Assembly: GCA_014529385.2 (NCBI GenBank)
Contig: CM043950.1
Location: forward strand, 156,395,545 to 156,459,544
Length of the DNA stretch: 64,000 nucleotides
Origin: Adiantum capillus-veneris
Lineage: Eukaryota; Streptophyta; Polypodiopsida; Polypodiales; Pteridaceae
Direction of reading: 5' to 3'
The translations under genes and the position numbers were made by a program. Positions within the stretch are counted from its first letter, which is position 1; each line of letters begins with the position of its first letter. Shown here in pieces: positions 11,187 to 24,048 of the stretch. The notes beneath the pieces are model-generated. The model was not told where the DNA came from and searched no databases. It saw only the letters and a program-made list of their open reading frames with translations.

Positions 11187-13680
11187 TGTGGCACGTCCCG
11201 ATGGTGGATTTTATAGCAATCCAACTTGGATCCGTTCATCCCTTGATCAAAAAACATTCATAGGTTTTGTTTTCATATTTGCAACAGTGTCTAGATTGAT
11301 CATTGATAGTTCAGACTCAACAACCATCTTCGCAGGTACCTCCATAATTGCTTCTCCAAACTTATCCTTTGTTGTTTTTGGCTCTTTTTGTTTAACCACA
11401 GGTGTTGCTGGTCCTTCTTCTTGATTTATAACCTTCTTGAACTGCTCAAATTATTGCTGATTTTGATTAGAAACCCGCTTCCCCAATTCTTTGGCTCTAT
11501 ACTCATGGACCTTAATGGCCTTCCAAACTTCTTGCATGCTCCCTACCATTTTTTGTTCTACAGCTGAAATATCTTTCTCAAACATCAACACACCATTTAC
11601 ATCTACATCTTGTGACCTAATGCATGTTTATCTAGGACCAACAATGGTTGAATCCTTTGATCAAGCTTTTGATTTTGGACGTGCAACTCTTTGTTCTTAC
11701 TATCTAGCTGCTCCAACTCATGTTGTTCTTTTATCTCCTCCAAAGTTTGCATCCACTCCTTAAACATGCCAAGTGACATTTTAACTTTTTCCAATTCACT
11801 CTAATGTTGTGTCAAAATTTCCTACAGCGCCTGAGTATGCTTCTCTTCCATAGATTCCATATTTGATTTTAGACTATTGATTAATTGAAGTTTGTTTTTG
11901 CAATAGAGCTTTAGATACACCAAACAAAATTACCTGCTGCATCTAAATCTCTAGATGAATCTGTTGCATATTGATGCACATCTGTAAACATCTCGGCATC
12001 CATTCCATTGTCATTTGCAACAACATGTCCTTGTTTTGACGTTGCTTCAAAATTTAAATGTTTTTCCACCTTACATGTGCAATCCCATATCATTTTACTC
12101 CACTTTTTGACAACATGCCAAGGTAGGGAGCCTCTCAACTACAAGTACATACAAATCAGATCATACAAGCTAAACTTATGGAATCAAAATTCAGTGAGAA
12201 ATCCTCTACTCCAAAGATGAAGTGTAGGAAACAATTTCAACTTGGTGAAAAAATTCACACAAACTCCAATGGAACATCCTCTTTAAAAAACTCCATACAA
12301 ACTCCAAAAAAAAATCCTCTCTAAAATTGTAAGTATCCATTGACTTTCCATTTACAAAACGCTCCTCTATTGATTTTTGAGATATCCACTCTTGCAACAA
12401 CTGATTGACTTTTCATTGTTGATGGATTTGATGTATTGCTGCATTTTTACATTGTGAACTTTCTGTCATTCCATTGAAAAAGTTTCAACTCCAAATTTTT
12501 AAAATCAAATCATCCTCCATATTTTTCAAAATCAGATCATCCTCATGTAAAAGGCACATTTTACGTGATCCAATTGTTAAGTCCACCTGAAAATTCCTAT
12601 AATGTATTGTACTTTGCCCAATTTGCAACTCCAAAATCTGTAGCACATAAGAATCTAAATTTTGATAGTCCACCATCCATATCTGAGAGTCCATCCTGTA
12701 AGAATCCACTTCTACTATTCATCATCTTTAAAACACACATCTTTCAACAAAAGTATATTTGAGAACAACTTGTCCCACATCAATTTTATAATGCTCATCC
12801 ATTGAAATTTCATCATTCTGCATTTCAAACATCATTGCATGCTCCAAAAAAACTCGTTAAACCTGTTTTATACTCCTCAAAGACTTGCTCTTGACATTCT
12901 TCATGCTCAATCTGATCTACAATACCTTTTTTTTATCATCCTTATTTAGATTGGAACAACAATCAATCTGCTTCTTCCTATTCTTTGCAACAACTGAAAC
13001 AAATCCTTGCTTGATATTGACCTTTGACATCACAATCTATCCTTCCAAACATGCAAAACCAAAATTTTGATTCACTTGATCATCCGCAACATTTGCCATA
13101 GTGGTCTGATTTTTTGTCTAAATTTGTCGATGATCAAAATCAGCTTTTGTAGACTCCTTCAATGTTCCTTCAATACCATTTGTCAACATTTTCACATGTA
13201 GGGATCTTTTTGGTGGAGACTCCTCTTGAAAAGATATGTTTTCCAAAAATTCCTCCCTCAACAAATCTAATTTTAGGAAATCTAATTTCCAGCAATTCCT
13301 CCTTTGCATTCATCTCACTATCCACCTCTTCAAGTGGGCTTTGAATAACATGAATGACACCATGGTTATGTATGACATGCTTCTCCTCACCAAATAGGGT
13401 AACAACATTTTCCATGTGCAAACAACCTAAGTTTAAGAAATGGATCTTTTTCTTCCACTCTGTGGTTATACTCCTATGGGTTAGGGGTATCTAGGGGTTC
13501 TTCTAGGCTCTTTTGGCCAACCTTCTTTTGCACCTCCTTCTCCTCCATCTTCGATATCCCTACTTGGTGGATTACATGACCCAAGACCATATTAGGTAAA
13601 GTGGGAAAATCCCAATTCCCAGGTTGGACAAATTTCAATATATCATGTATAAAATATAGAGATTTTGTCAAAAATTTGAG
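11187..13680 (-). pseudogene. Interior of the old LTR element, left part (coiled-coil gag-like)
   Basis: Minus-strand fragments run toward the LTR. From 11794 to 11603 a heptad-rich Glu/Lys/Gln/Leu stretch (EEIKEQHELEQLDSKNKEL) is a coiled coil. The frame set continues, with a stop near 11447, to TGA at 11247-11249 just before the LTR (VVKQKEPKTTKDKFGEAIME). Other charged fragments lie at 12138-11911, 13421-13170 and 13671-13474. No reverse transcriptase motif is visible, so the element may have been non-autonomous, or pol lay where the inner block now sits. Stops and frame changes are frequent. Confidence 0.45.
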
Positions 13681-13856
13681 TTTTCTTAAGGTCTCATTCC
13701 ACTTTATTCACATACAATACACAATGAAAACAACTAAAATATCATGGTTTCAATCAATTGGATTATTAGGAGAGGAGTATATTGCATCCATTATCGTTGT
13801 CTATGTTCTACTGTCCTACCTACAACTTATCTCGACATGGAGAGCTTGGTTTCTAG

Positions 13857-15560
13857 GTCCACCACTTGTCCAAGTTAATGTAAAAGTGACTCAAGGTTCA
13901 CAACTTGTGAAAGCAAGGATCCATTGAGGAATACAATCCACTTGTCTATTTTTCCTTAATTTATTGCATGTGACATTTAAGCAAGGTCCACTTCTAATCT
14001 ATAACTTCTTAATTTGAGGCATGGGGCATACATAAAATATGTAGCATATGCTCTATTGCCTCATAGGAAGGTTGGTTTCAAGGTGCACTTATCCATGCTA
14101 GCCTATCTTGGAGAAATGATGGAGCTTGCTTCTCTCCTTGTTTCAATGGAGACTAGCTTGGACAAGTGGTGGACCTTTGCTTCTCTCTATGTTTCAATAG
14201 AGTTAGCTTGGACAAGTGGTGATCTTGGAACAAAACCCCCATGTAAAACATATCATGGGTATTCCAAGGGATTAGAAAGATTACCATTTAAGATATAACC
14301 TTATAGGTTGGACAACTAGATCTTGGCTTGGAGAAATGGTGGACCTTTGATTCTCTCCATGTTTCAATGGAGTCTATCTTGGAGAAATGGTGGAGCTTGC
14401 TTCTGTCCATGTTTCAATGGAGCCTAGCTTGAATAGTTGGTGGACCTTTGCTTCTCTCTATGTTTCAATAGAGTTAGCTTAGACACGTGGTGGATGTTCA
14501 AAATAAACCAACTACTATCAATGTTGCCTAGCTTGGACAAGTGGTGGAGTGTTTCTCTACTCCATGTTTCAATGGATCTTAGCTTGGACAAGTGTTGGAC
14601 CTTAAAACAAAAACCCCATGTACAACATAGAATGGATTTTCTAGATTTCAATGGAGTCTAGATTTAACAAATGGTGGAGCTTGTCTTCATCCATGTTTCA
14701 ATGAAACTAGCTTGGACAAGTGGTGGAACTTGTAACAAACCCTCCCATGTACAACATATCATTGGTTTTCTAAGTGATGGGAAGGAATACCATTCAAGAT
14801 ATAAACTGATAGCTTGGATAAGTAGTTGACTTTAAAACCAAATTCATCATAATACAATGAAATACAGGTCAGCCAATTCCTAAATCTTGAGACCAAACCT
14901 CCCATGCTATTAGAGATAATATATTGGATAAGTGGTGGACCTTCTATTATTTTCCCATGCCTAGTTTAGACAACCGGTACACTTCGCAGCTATAAAAGTT
15001 GGACGAGTTGTGGAGCCTTGTTTCTATCCATGTTTTAATGGATCCTAGCTTGGACAAGTGGTGGACCTTGGAAAAAAGCTTCCATGTACAACATATATGA
15101 GGTTTTCCATGTTTTAATGGAACCTATCTTGGACAAATGGTGAAGCTTTCTTCTCTCCATGTTGATTTTGGAACTACCTTAGACAAGTGGTGGAGCTTTT
15201 CTTTTCTACTCTTCATAATACAATGAAGTATATGTTGGTTACATGGTGAATCTTAAGGCCAAACCTCCCATTTTACTAGAGATGATAGGTTGGACAAGTG
15301 GATCAACCTTCTATCATTTCTCCATGACTATATTGGACAATTAGTAGACATAACATCTCTCTATGTTGTCTAGAGATGAGCTTGGACAAGTGATGCACCC
15401 TGCTTCTCTCTTCCCTTGGTTTACTAGTTTGAAGACTCAGTATATATACTTTCTTAGATCTAGCTTGAACAAGTGGTGGACCTTGCATCCACAATCTTAA
15501 TTCAGTACAAAAAAGTATATGAAAAAATAACATAGGAATCTTGGTTTTAAGGTCAAGCAA
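13857..15560 (-). repeat. Satellite motif cluster, left arm (outer part)
   Basis: The first copy of GGTCCACCACTTGTCCAAG, at 13857, is in forward orientation. From about 14150 on, the copies are reversed (CTTGGACAAGTGGTGGACC), spaced by about 60-100 bases and accompanied by reversed copies of CTCCATTGAAACATGGAGAG. No gene is supported here. Identity between copies is lower than in the right-hand array. Confidence 0.9.
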
Positions 15561-16250
15561 TTAGGTTCCAAATGCACATAATAATATATTTTCCACCCAT
15601 ATTAAAAGAAAGTTAAATATGTTATTACCAAATTGACAAAGGTAACGTCCAAGAATTATATCTTTCCATCTTGTCAGATCTAAATCTTCATCAAGGCGAC
15701 ATGCATGTATACATCAACTTTCAAGCCATTCAAGAATACATGCACTTAGATTCCATAGTTTTGTTTTCAAAGTCTTTTAGGTTCTAAAACTCTTTCACAT
15801 AAAGTATGTAATGACAAAATTCTTGAAGCAAACATTTGTGCCCAAGAAAAAGATCCCTCTCACATATTTAAAGTCCATGAATTCTCTGATCCACACTTAC
15901 AAGTTTTATTTTGACATCAAACATCAATTCTTTCATAGTTCCAAATAAATGCAACCTCGATATGAATTGACAAAAAATGAATTTCTTTTACTATATGACC
16001 CAACATAGGCCCCAATCAAATAAAAAATGAGTCCCCAAAAATTTGGGTGCACTCTAGCAATACATCAGAGTCCCCTTACAATAGGATGCACTCCAATAGT
16101 ACATTGAAGTCCCCTTAGAGTAGGGTGCACTCCATTCAAGTGTTCATAAAATTGACACACCTTTAACAAAAAAAAAAAGACTATATCAAATTATACAAAT
16201 GTTGAAAGATACACACTAGAATAAAAAAAGCATCTTATAGACATATTTAT
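15561..16250. other. AT-rich stretch downstream of the 16.3-17.0 kb exon
   Basis: No gene and no satellite copies. It contains two near copies of a short phrase (gtgcactc... near 16050-16130) and an A-run at 16170. It probably includes the 3' untranslated part of the phosphatase exon, which ends at 16251. Confidence 0.4.
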
Positions 16251-17026
16251 TCAATGCTTTCGTGTTGACAAGTACACACCAAGGACATAATTTGTCTCAG
16301 AATCACTATACTGATTTACAATTGTGTTGTATGTATAGACTCTCTTATATCTTGCATACAACCATCCTACCAACCATGGAATTATGGTTCTCTGCAAGAA
16401 GTTTTGAAGTTGCTCGGAAGTTTGCCTCCACATCTTTGGAAATATAAGATATGTCCCTGGCATGTTCCACATCACCCTATATGGAGTGTCATCAAAAATT
16501 AAGGTATTGTTTGCATCCAAATCCTCAAATATCTTCCAAATATCACTCAGATTTTTGTGATAAACCCTTGTAAATCCTAACATGATATTTGGATTTTGGC
16601 AATTTTTGTTACTCATAAACACCTTGAACTTGGTATACTGCTCAGGAAAACACTTTTGTGTGATGCGTTGCACCCTTGTTAAGTTATAGCAACTCCATAT
16701 CCATAGCTCAAAGTATTCAGCACAAAAATCCAAAAAACTTTGTGCGTCTGGTCGCACCACATGATAAACTTCATCTTTGTCCTCCACAAGTCGCATGTGT
16801 TGAGCCCAAGATGGCATAGAATCTCCATGTTTCATTTCAACTGTCTTGAGAAGTAACCCCTCTAGATCCAAGATAAGTACTCTTTTGATGTCCTTGAAAG
16901 CAAGTGGTAGGTGATAAGGAGGTGATTCATTCCTTGGACAAGGTCTTGGAGGAGGTTGGATGGGTAATTCAATAGTTTTCTTCAATTTATGCCAGCATAT
17001 AGCCAATCCATTTTTCTCTAATGGTT
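16251..17026 (-). CDS. NIF/FCP1-type HAD phosphatase-like 3' exon
   Basis: The family (SCP/FCP1 or NLI-interacting-factor phosphatases) dephosphorylates serine, classically in the RNA polymerase II C-terminal tail. The exon starts after a good acceptor (TTAATTTCAG, ending 17027) and is open from 17026 to the stop at 16251, about 258 residues. Motif I is VLILDLEGLL: the nucleophile Asp is kept but the acid/base Asp of D-x-D is Glu. The second motif is LWIWSCY (for W-S/T-A) and the last is LIFDDTPYR, matching D-D-S/T-P. A Pro-rich stretch (PPPRPCPRN) precedes the domain. There is no in-frame ATG near the exon start, so at least one upstream exon, not found, must lie in the repeat-filled 17.0-22 kb interval or beyond. 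Activity is doubtful because of the D-x-E change. Confidence 0.65.
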
Positions 17027-17177
17027 CTGAAATTAAAGAACAAGAACACTTAATGCAAACACAACAATAGACATGAGTTTTACATTGTCTACCCTAAGGT
17101 TTTATTAGATACCAAAATCCATCTATGATCTACTCATTAATAGAAAGAAAGTCAAATTAAAATCCTGACTCTTTTTT

Positions 17178-20100
17178 ATGCTACACTCTCTCTTAGTCTC
17201 AATACCATGGAGTTCAACTAGACTTAAGTCAACTAATAACTACTACTTGTTGTTAAAGGTATTCTTGAAGTGTATAAGGCTTAACCAATGCTCTAGTGTA
17301 GAATGGGTATTTAGGTCTCAAGGTCTACCACTTATCCAAGCAAAGATCCATTTAGATATGGAAACCCAATTTTTCTTAATATAATGATATAGAGTGGACA
17401 AGTGGTGAATCCTGAGACCAACCCACTCATGCTACTAGGGATAATAGGTTGGACAAGTGGTGGACCTTGAATGTAAACCCCCCATGTACAAAGTATCAGG
17501 GGTTTTGGGTATTTCAATGGACTCTAGCATCTTGGAAACATGGTGGAGCTTACTTCTCTCCATGTTTCAATGGAGTCTATCTTGGATAAATGGTGGAGCA
17601 TCATTCTCTCCATGTTTCAATGGAGCCTACCTTGGACAAGTGGTGCACGTTTGTTTCTCTCTATGTTTGAACAGATTTAGCTTGGACAAGTGGTGGACCT
17701 TGGAACAAAATCCCCATGTAAAACATATCATGGACATTACAAGTGGTGAGAAAAAATACCATTCAATATATAACCTTATAGTTTGGAAAAGTGGTGGACC
17801 TTAACACCCAATTATTATTAATATAATGACATAGAGTGGACAAGTGGTGAATCTTGCGACCAAACCTACTAGGAAAAGTACGTTGGACAAGTGGTGGACC
17901 TTGAATGCAAACCCCCCATGTACAAAATATTACTCATGCTACTAGGAATAATTTGGTATTAAGGTCCATGTTTCAATGGAGCCTAGCTTGGAAAAGTGGT
18001 GGACCTTTGTTTCTCTCTATGTTTCAATAGAATTTGCTTGGACAAGTGGTAACCTTGGAACAAAACCCCCATGTAAAGCATGTCATGGGCATTACAAGTG
18101 GTGAGAAAAAATACCATTCAAGGTATAACCTTATAGGCTGGACAAGTGGTGGACCTTAGCACCCAATTCCTCTTATTATAATGACATATAGTGGAAAAGT
18201 GGTGAATTGTGAGACCAAACCTACTAGGGATAATAGGTTGGAGAAATGGTTGACCTTGAATGTAAATCATCCATGTACAAAATATCATGGGTTTTGCGTA
18301 TTTCAATGGAGCCTAGCATCTTGGAGACATGGTGGAACTTACTTCTCTCCATGTTTTAATGGAGCCTATCTAGGAGAAATGGTGGAGGTTCCTTCTCTCC
18401 ATGTTTCAATGGAGCCTAGCTTGGACAAGTCGTGGACCTTTGTTTCTCTCTATGTTTGAATATGGTTAGCTTGGACAAGTGGTGGATCTTGGAATGAAAC
18501 TCCCATGTAAAACATATCATGGGCATTTCAAGTGGCGAGAAAGGATACCATTTAAGATATAACCTTATAGGTTGGACAAGTGGTGGACCTTAACACAATA
18601 GAATGACATAGAGTGTACAAGTGGTGAATCTTGAAACCAAACCACTCATGCTACTAGGGATAATAGGTTAAACAAGTGGTGGGCCTTGAAATAAAACCCC
18701 CTAGAGTGTTTCAATGGAGCCTAGCTTGGAAACATGGTAAAGCTTGCTTCTCTCCATGTTTCAATGCAGCCTATCTTGGATAAATGGTGCAGCATCATTC
18801 TCTCCATGTTTCAATGGAGCCTAGCTTGGACAAGTGGTGGACCTTTGTTTCTCTCTATGTTTGAATAGAGTTATCTTGGAAAAGTGGTGGACCTTGGAAC
18901 AAAAACCCCATGTAAAACATATCATGGGCATTACAAGTGGTGAGAAAAAATACCATTCAATATATAACCTTATAGGTTGGACAAGTGGTGGACCTTAACA
19001 CCCAATTATTCTTAATATAATGACATAGAGTGGATAAGTGGTGAAATTGGGACCAAACCTACTAGGGAAATAGGTTGGACAAGTGGTGGACCTTGAATGT
19101 AAATGCCCCATGTACAAAATATCACTCATGCTACTAGAAATAATTTGGTATTAAGGTCCATGTTTCAATGCAGCCTAGCTTGGAAAAGTGGTGGACCTTT
19201 GTTTCTCTCTATGTTTCAATAGATTTATCTTGGACAAGTGGTGTACCTTGGAACAAAACCCCCATGTAAATCATGTCATGGGCATTACAAGTGGTGAGAA
19301 AAAATACCATTCAAGCTATAACATTATAGGTTGGACAAGTGGTGGACCTTAACACCTAATTCCTCTTAATATAATGACATAGAGTGGACAAGTGGTGAAT
19401 CATGATACCAAACCTACTAGGGATAATAGGTTGGACAAGTGGTGAACCTTGAATGTAAACCCCCCATGTACAAAAAATTATGGGTATTGGGTATTTCAAT
19501 GGAGCCTAGCAACTTGGAGGCATGGTGGAGCTTATTTCTCTCCATGTTTCAATGGAGCCTATCTAGGAGAAACAGTGGAGGTTCCTTCTCTCCATGTTTC
19601 AATGAGCCTAGCTTGGACAAGTGGTGGACCTTTCTTTCTCTATATGTTTTAATAGAGTTAGCTTGGACAAGTGGTGGACCTTGGAATGAAACCCCCATGT
19701 AAAACATATCATGGGCATTTCAAGTGGTGAGAAAGGATACTATTTAAAATATAACCTTATAGGCTGGACAAGTGGTGGACTTTAACACATATTTCTTCTT
19801 CATATAATGACATAGAGTGTACAAGTGGTGAATCTTGAGACCAAACCACTCTTGCTACTAGGGATAATAGGTTGGACAAGTGGTGGACCTTGAATGTAAA
19901 CCCCTCATGTACAAAATTATGGGTTTAGGGTATTTCAATGGAGCCTAGCTTGGAGACATGGTGGAGATTACTTCTCTCAATGTTTCAATGGAACCTATCT
20001 TGGAGAAATGGTGGATCATCCTTCTCTCCATGTTTCAATGGAGCCTATCTTGGACAAGTGGTGGACCTTTGCTTCTCTCTATGTTTTAATGGAGTTAGCT

Positions 20101-21300
20101 TGGACAAGTGGTGGGTCTTGGAACAAAACCCCTTTGTAAAACATAGCATGGACATTACAAGTGATGAGGAAAAATATCATTCAAGATATAACCTTATAGG
20201 TTGGAAAAGTGGTGATGGACCTTGACAAGTGGTGAAGGATACCATTTAAGATATACCCTTATAGGTTGGACAAGTGGTGGACCTTAACACCCAGTTATTC
20301 TTAATATAATGACATAGAGTGGATAAGTGGTGAATCTTAAGACCAAATCACTCATGCTACTAGGTATAATACGTTAGAGAAGTGGTAGACCTTGAATGTA
20401 AACACCCCATGTACAAAATATCATGGTTTTAGGGTGTTTCAATGGAGCCTAGAATCTCGGAGACATGGTAGATCTTGATTCTTTCCATGTTTGAATGGCA
20501 CCTATCTTGGAAAAATGATGGAGGTTACTTCTCTCCATACTTCAACGGAGCCTAGCTTTGACAAGTGGTGAACCTTTGCTTCTCTCTATGTTTGAATAGA
20601 GTTAGCTTGGACAAGTGGTGGACCTTTGCTTCTCTCTATGTTTGAATAGAGTTAGCTTGGACAAGTGGTGGACCTTGGAATGAAACCCCCGTGTAAAACA
20701 TATCATGGGCATTTCAAGTGGTGAGAAAGGATACCATTTAAGATATAACCTTATAGGTTGGACAAGTGGTGGACCTTAATACATAGTTCTTCTTAATATA
20801 ATGACATAGAGTGTACAAGTGGTGTATCTTGAAACCAAACCACTCGTGCTACTAGGGATCCTAGCTTGGACAAGTGGTGGACCTTGGAAAAAAGTACCCC
20901 TATACAACATAGATGAGTTTTTTCATGTTTTAATGGAAGAGAGATTCGACAAATGGTGGAGCTTGCTTATCTCCATGTGGATTTTAGAACTAGCTTGGAC
21001 AAGTGGTGGAGCTTTGCTTTTTTACTCTTCATAATACAATGATGTATAGGTTGGTTACATGGTGAATCTTAAGGCCAAACCTCCCATCTTACTAGCGATG
21101 ATAGGTTGGACAAGTGGTCAACCTTCTATCATTTCTCCATGCCTATAATTAGACAATTAGTAGAACTAGCATCTTTCTATGTTGTCTAGAGCTGATCTTG
21201 GACAAGTAGTGGACCTTGCTACTCTCTTCCCTTGGATTATTAGTTTGAAGACTCATTATATATACTTGCTTAGATCTATATAATTACTCATTAGTTAGGT
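17178..21300 (-). repeat. Satellite array, left arm (inner part, reversed orientation)
   Basis: Reversed copies of the same motif (TTGGACAAGTGGTGGACCTT) and of the full roughly 430-bp monomer, for example starting near 17451, 17884, 19074, 19431 and 19868. The monomer includes the segment reading ACCTTGAATGTAAACCCCCC and the one reading CATGTAAAACATATCATGGG, which are the reverse complements of segments of the 30-45 kb array. Copies differ from each other much more than in the right array. The array lies between the two phosphatase exons. Confidence 0.92.
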
Positions 21301-22005
21301 TACAAGTGGGTATGTAATTTGTTAGCCTCAAGGGACTTTGAATATTGAATAGTAAGAAAGTCAAGTGCTGGTTTGAAGATCTTTTGCTTATCTAAACTAG
21401 ACTCTAACTCAATAATAAGTTTCATAAGTTCCACGAATTGTCCTATCTAGGCTCCAAAAGAGTCTTAATTGGTTTGTGCTAGATTCTAACTTCCTTGATG
21501 GGGTAGAATCCTAGAAAAATGAGGCACTATAAGTTTTACCTTAGCTCAAATGGATTTTTCACTTAAACTCGACTGCAATTTGGCTATCTAGTCTTTGTCT
21601 CGATGGAGTTTAACACTAGATACATAGTAGTGATATTTAAGCTTCATGTCTCTTCACTTGATCGAGATATGAGACCATACTTTCAAGGTCACCACTTGTC
21701 TTACCTAAAGACCAATGTGAGACATGGGAGCAAGAAAGCCATCCGATATTGTTTTAAGGACTATTACATAGGCAATCAATAACTTAAGTAAAGCAAAAAG
21801 ACTTGGATCTTTCACAATTAATAACTTAAGTAAAGCCAAAAAGACTTGGATCTTTGACAGTTTTTTTCAAACTAAAAAAGCACAATCTCATGCTAACAAA
21901 ACTATAAATCACAATTGAAAGGTTTGAACAAGAAAAAGATCAACAATCTTAATAAGAAGGATACTTTTCATTTCATTTGATGATTACAAACTAAAATAAA
22001 GTCTC
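21301..22005. other. Repeat-free spacer at the satellite orientation switch
   Basis: No gene is supported. Satellite copies to the left (up to about 21.25 kb) and to the right (from about 23.5 kb) point in opposite directions, so this stretch and the phosphatase exon next to it sit at the axis between the two arms. A short direct repeat (AATAACTTAAGTAAAGC) occurs at about 21780 and 21820. Confidence 0.6.
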
Positions 22006-22113
22006 TCAAGAAATTGATAAACAAAAAATGTAGGTGACTGCTTCATTATTTTGAGCAAAAATATCAAAATCTCTATTGATTGAGCTCCATCTAGTAGTAT
22101 CCTTTGTAAGATC
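22006..22113 (-). other. Possible last exon of the upstream phosphatase transcript
   Basis: A pyrimidine-rich acceptor (TTATTCCTTCTTGCAG) ends at 22114, and a donor (AAG|GTACTAG) lies at 22206-22205, one base after the phosphatase stop. The 91-bp interval between them would be an intron in the 3' untranslated region. The exon is open (DLTKDTTRWSSINRDFD...) but need not be translated. An alternative is a retained intron with this as plain downstream sequence. Confidence 0.4.
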
Positions 22114-22207
22114 CTGCAAGAAGGAATAAAAAGAAAGATTTGTTAGATACCATGCACATGAGTGTTCAAGCATGTGTATCAAGAATATATGACATGTCAC
22201 TAGTACC

Positions 22208-23392
22208 TTAGGGTTGCTTTCTATCCAGCCTTAGAAGATTGTTCTCAGCTTTCACCTTATTTATATAAGCCTTTGCTGTGGTTGCCTTCAAAACTCCTTT
22301 TGTGTTACAACCCAATTGCCTAGCTAAAGTGGTCAATTGTGACGCCTTCATGCTTTCAATGGGTGTACGCTCCTTTGCCAAGATCTCTTGTATTTGGGCT
22401 CTTCTCATTTCATTGCGGTGGCTTGTGTCACTTGCATCTTCAATGATAGTTTCATCTCTGTCACCTTTTGCAGGTGGTATTCTTCTTGTAAAGAACACCT
22501 TAGCTGACCAAACATCATTTTTCTGCTTCCAATACTCCATGATTTGTTTGTATTCACTATCATTTGTCACTATAGGTTGTCCATAACGATTAGAAGCAAT
22601 TAAATCACGCACATCCCTTCTCTCATCAAGCTGAATCAAGTATGGCAGTAGCTCCTCCAAGAGCATATTGTCAACCATCTTCTCAGCATCAAATTGTGGT
22701 GGAAAAATGCAATTGTTTGCTGGTGAAATACATCCCTTGTAAGGAGAGTCATCAATAAGCACTGTTCTTTGTGGATCACATTCAAACCCCATGGCAATTT
22801 TGGCTAGAGGCTTGAACATTGCCTCAACGTTTGGATTGTCGGGTCTAAACAATTTTTGAGTTTGAGCGGTGTAGCAAACATCTTGCGACCAAATTGCAAA
22901 GAAAGGCAATGTATCCTCAGCTAAGTTGTTTAGTGCTGCAAGGATTTGATACACATTATTCCTAGTAGCTGTCGACCAAATTGCAACATTAAACCTTTGT
23001 AAAATAGTCTTCAAGAATTGGATGCAACCTGGCCTGAGTATAATATATCTTTTTGAATCCATTTGCACTGAGTTGTGGTGTGAGGATGGTTGAGGGGAAC
23101 GTTTCAACAATAGACCATTTAAATCCAATATAATTGTAAGCATGGATTTCTCAACATCTACGCTACATGACGTAGTACCAATTGGCAATAGCTCGTGAGT
23201 GGACTTTTCAGTCTCTTTTGATGTATGTTGCATTTTTGAAGCATCGATTTCTTGGTTCTCATTATTGGAAGCTTGCTCAAGTTGCACAACACTAGACTCT
23301 AGTATAGAAATATCATCCATCTTGGGCACTTTAGAAACCATAGAATCTATGGATTCTATAGTTGTTGACTGAACCATAGGAGCATTATCCAT
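22208..23392 (-). CDS. NIF/FCP1-type HAD phosphatase-like protein with SAP-like C-terminus
   Basis: Predicted 394 residues from ATG 23392, which lies 14 bases after a strong acceptor (TTTTCTTAG, ending 23407), so a spliced 5' exon is likely. Residues 1-80 are an acidic, Ser/Gln-rich lead. The HAD domain follows: TIILDLNGLLL (Asp about 90, second Asp of D-x-D replaced by Asn, a variant I recall from plant proteins of this family), VAIWSTATRNN (second motif) and TVLIDDSPYKG (about 210-220). The C-terminal 45 residues (MKASQLTTLARQLGCNTKG and a basic helix) resemble a SAP DNA-binding helix-turn-helix. A nuclear role on chromatin or RNA polymerase II is inferred only from family. It stands between the SET exon and the second phosphatase exon on the same strand, and could be a separate gene or spliced with them. 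Confidence 0.7.
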   Translation of the reverse strand: MDNAPMVQSTTIESIDSMVSKVPKMDDISILESSVVQLEQASNNENQEIDASKMQHTSKETEKSTHELLPIGTTSCSVDVEKSMLTIILDLNGLLLKRSPQPSSHHNSVQMDSKRYIILRPGCIQFLKTILQRFNVAIWSTATRNNVYQILAALNNLAEDTLPFFAIWSQDVCYTAQTQKLFRPDNPNVEAMFKPLAKIAMGFECDPQRTVLIDDSPYKGCISPANNCIFPPQFDAEKMVDNMLLEELLPYLIQLDERRDVRDLIASNRYGQPIVTNDSEYKQIMEYWKQKNDVWSAKVFFTRRIPPAKGDRDETIIEDASDTSHRNEMRRAQIQEILAKERTPIESMKASQLTTLARQLGCNTKGVLKATTAKAYINKVKAENNLLRLDRKQP

Positions 23393-23406
23393 CCCAGTTT
23401 GTGAAT

Positions 23407-24048
23407 CTAAGAAAACACACACACAAATGGTATCTCAAAACCACTAGAATTTTATTCACCATATTTATATGTAGAACTCCTAGTAAGAAATTTATTTAAG
23501 GTAAAGTCGTTGTTAGAATCCTTGCAACCATTTTCAGCATTCGTACACCAAACACCACTTGTCTAAAATACAATCTACTAACTCAACATTTTCCATCCTA
23601 CACTTTATTAAAGATGAGTACTTAAAGTGAAAACTAAAAGCCACCCTTGTTGAGGAAACATGGATACAAGGTCCACCAAATGTCCAACCTAGACTACAAG
23701 AAAATAATTAGAGATTTGGCTTAGATTTGGATTCAAAGGCCACCACTTATTCAAGTAAGATAACTCCACTTGTTTAAGACAGTAATGTTTGAAGCCCCAC
23801 CACTTGTCCAACCTAGACATTGATTAAATTTTGGTAAGATTTATCACAAATCTAGAGTAGAATCAAGATTCTATGGCCAAGGTAGTCAAATATGTTAGAC
23901 AACACACAAAGCATAAGAGCACTCTAGATTCTCGTTGAGCATAAACTAAACAATAATCAAATGTTATATTCACTTGAGATTTCATCCATGAAAAATGAAA
24001 ATGATGCATGTACTTGAGATTTCCATCCATGTACAATACTTTACAATG
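23407..24048 (-). other. Interval between the SET exon and the phosphatase exon
   Basis: No independent gene. It begins (minus strand) after the SET stop and ends at the acceptor of the phosphatase exon. It contains a few forward satellite motif copies (ACCACTTGTCC near 23560, 23740, 23800). If the SET stop is genuine, it is an intergenic region plus first intron of the phosphatase gene. Confidence 0.5.

Noticed and set aside
11188-11424. A + strand 78-residue open frame
   Set aside because: The minus strand over the same bases reads as a charged gag-like tail ending at 11247 next to the LTR, so the + frame is a shadow.
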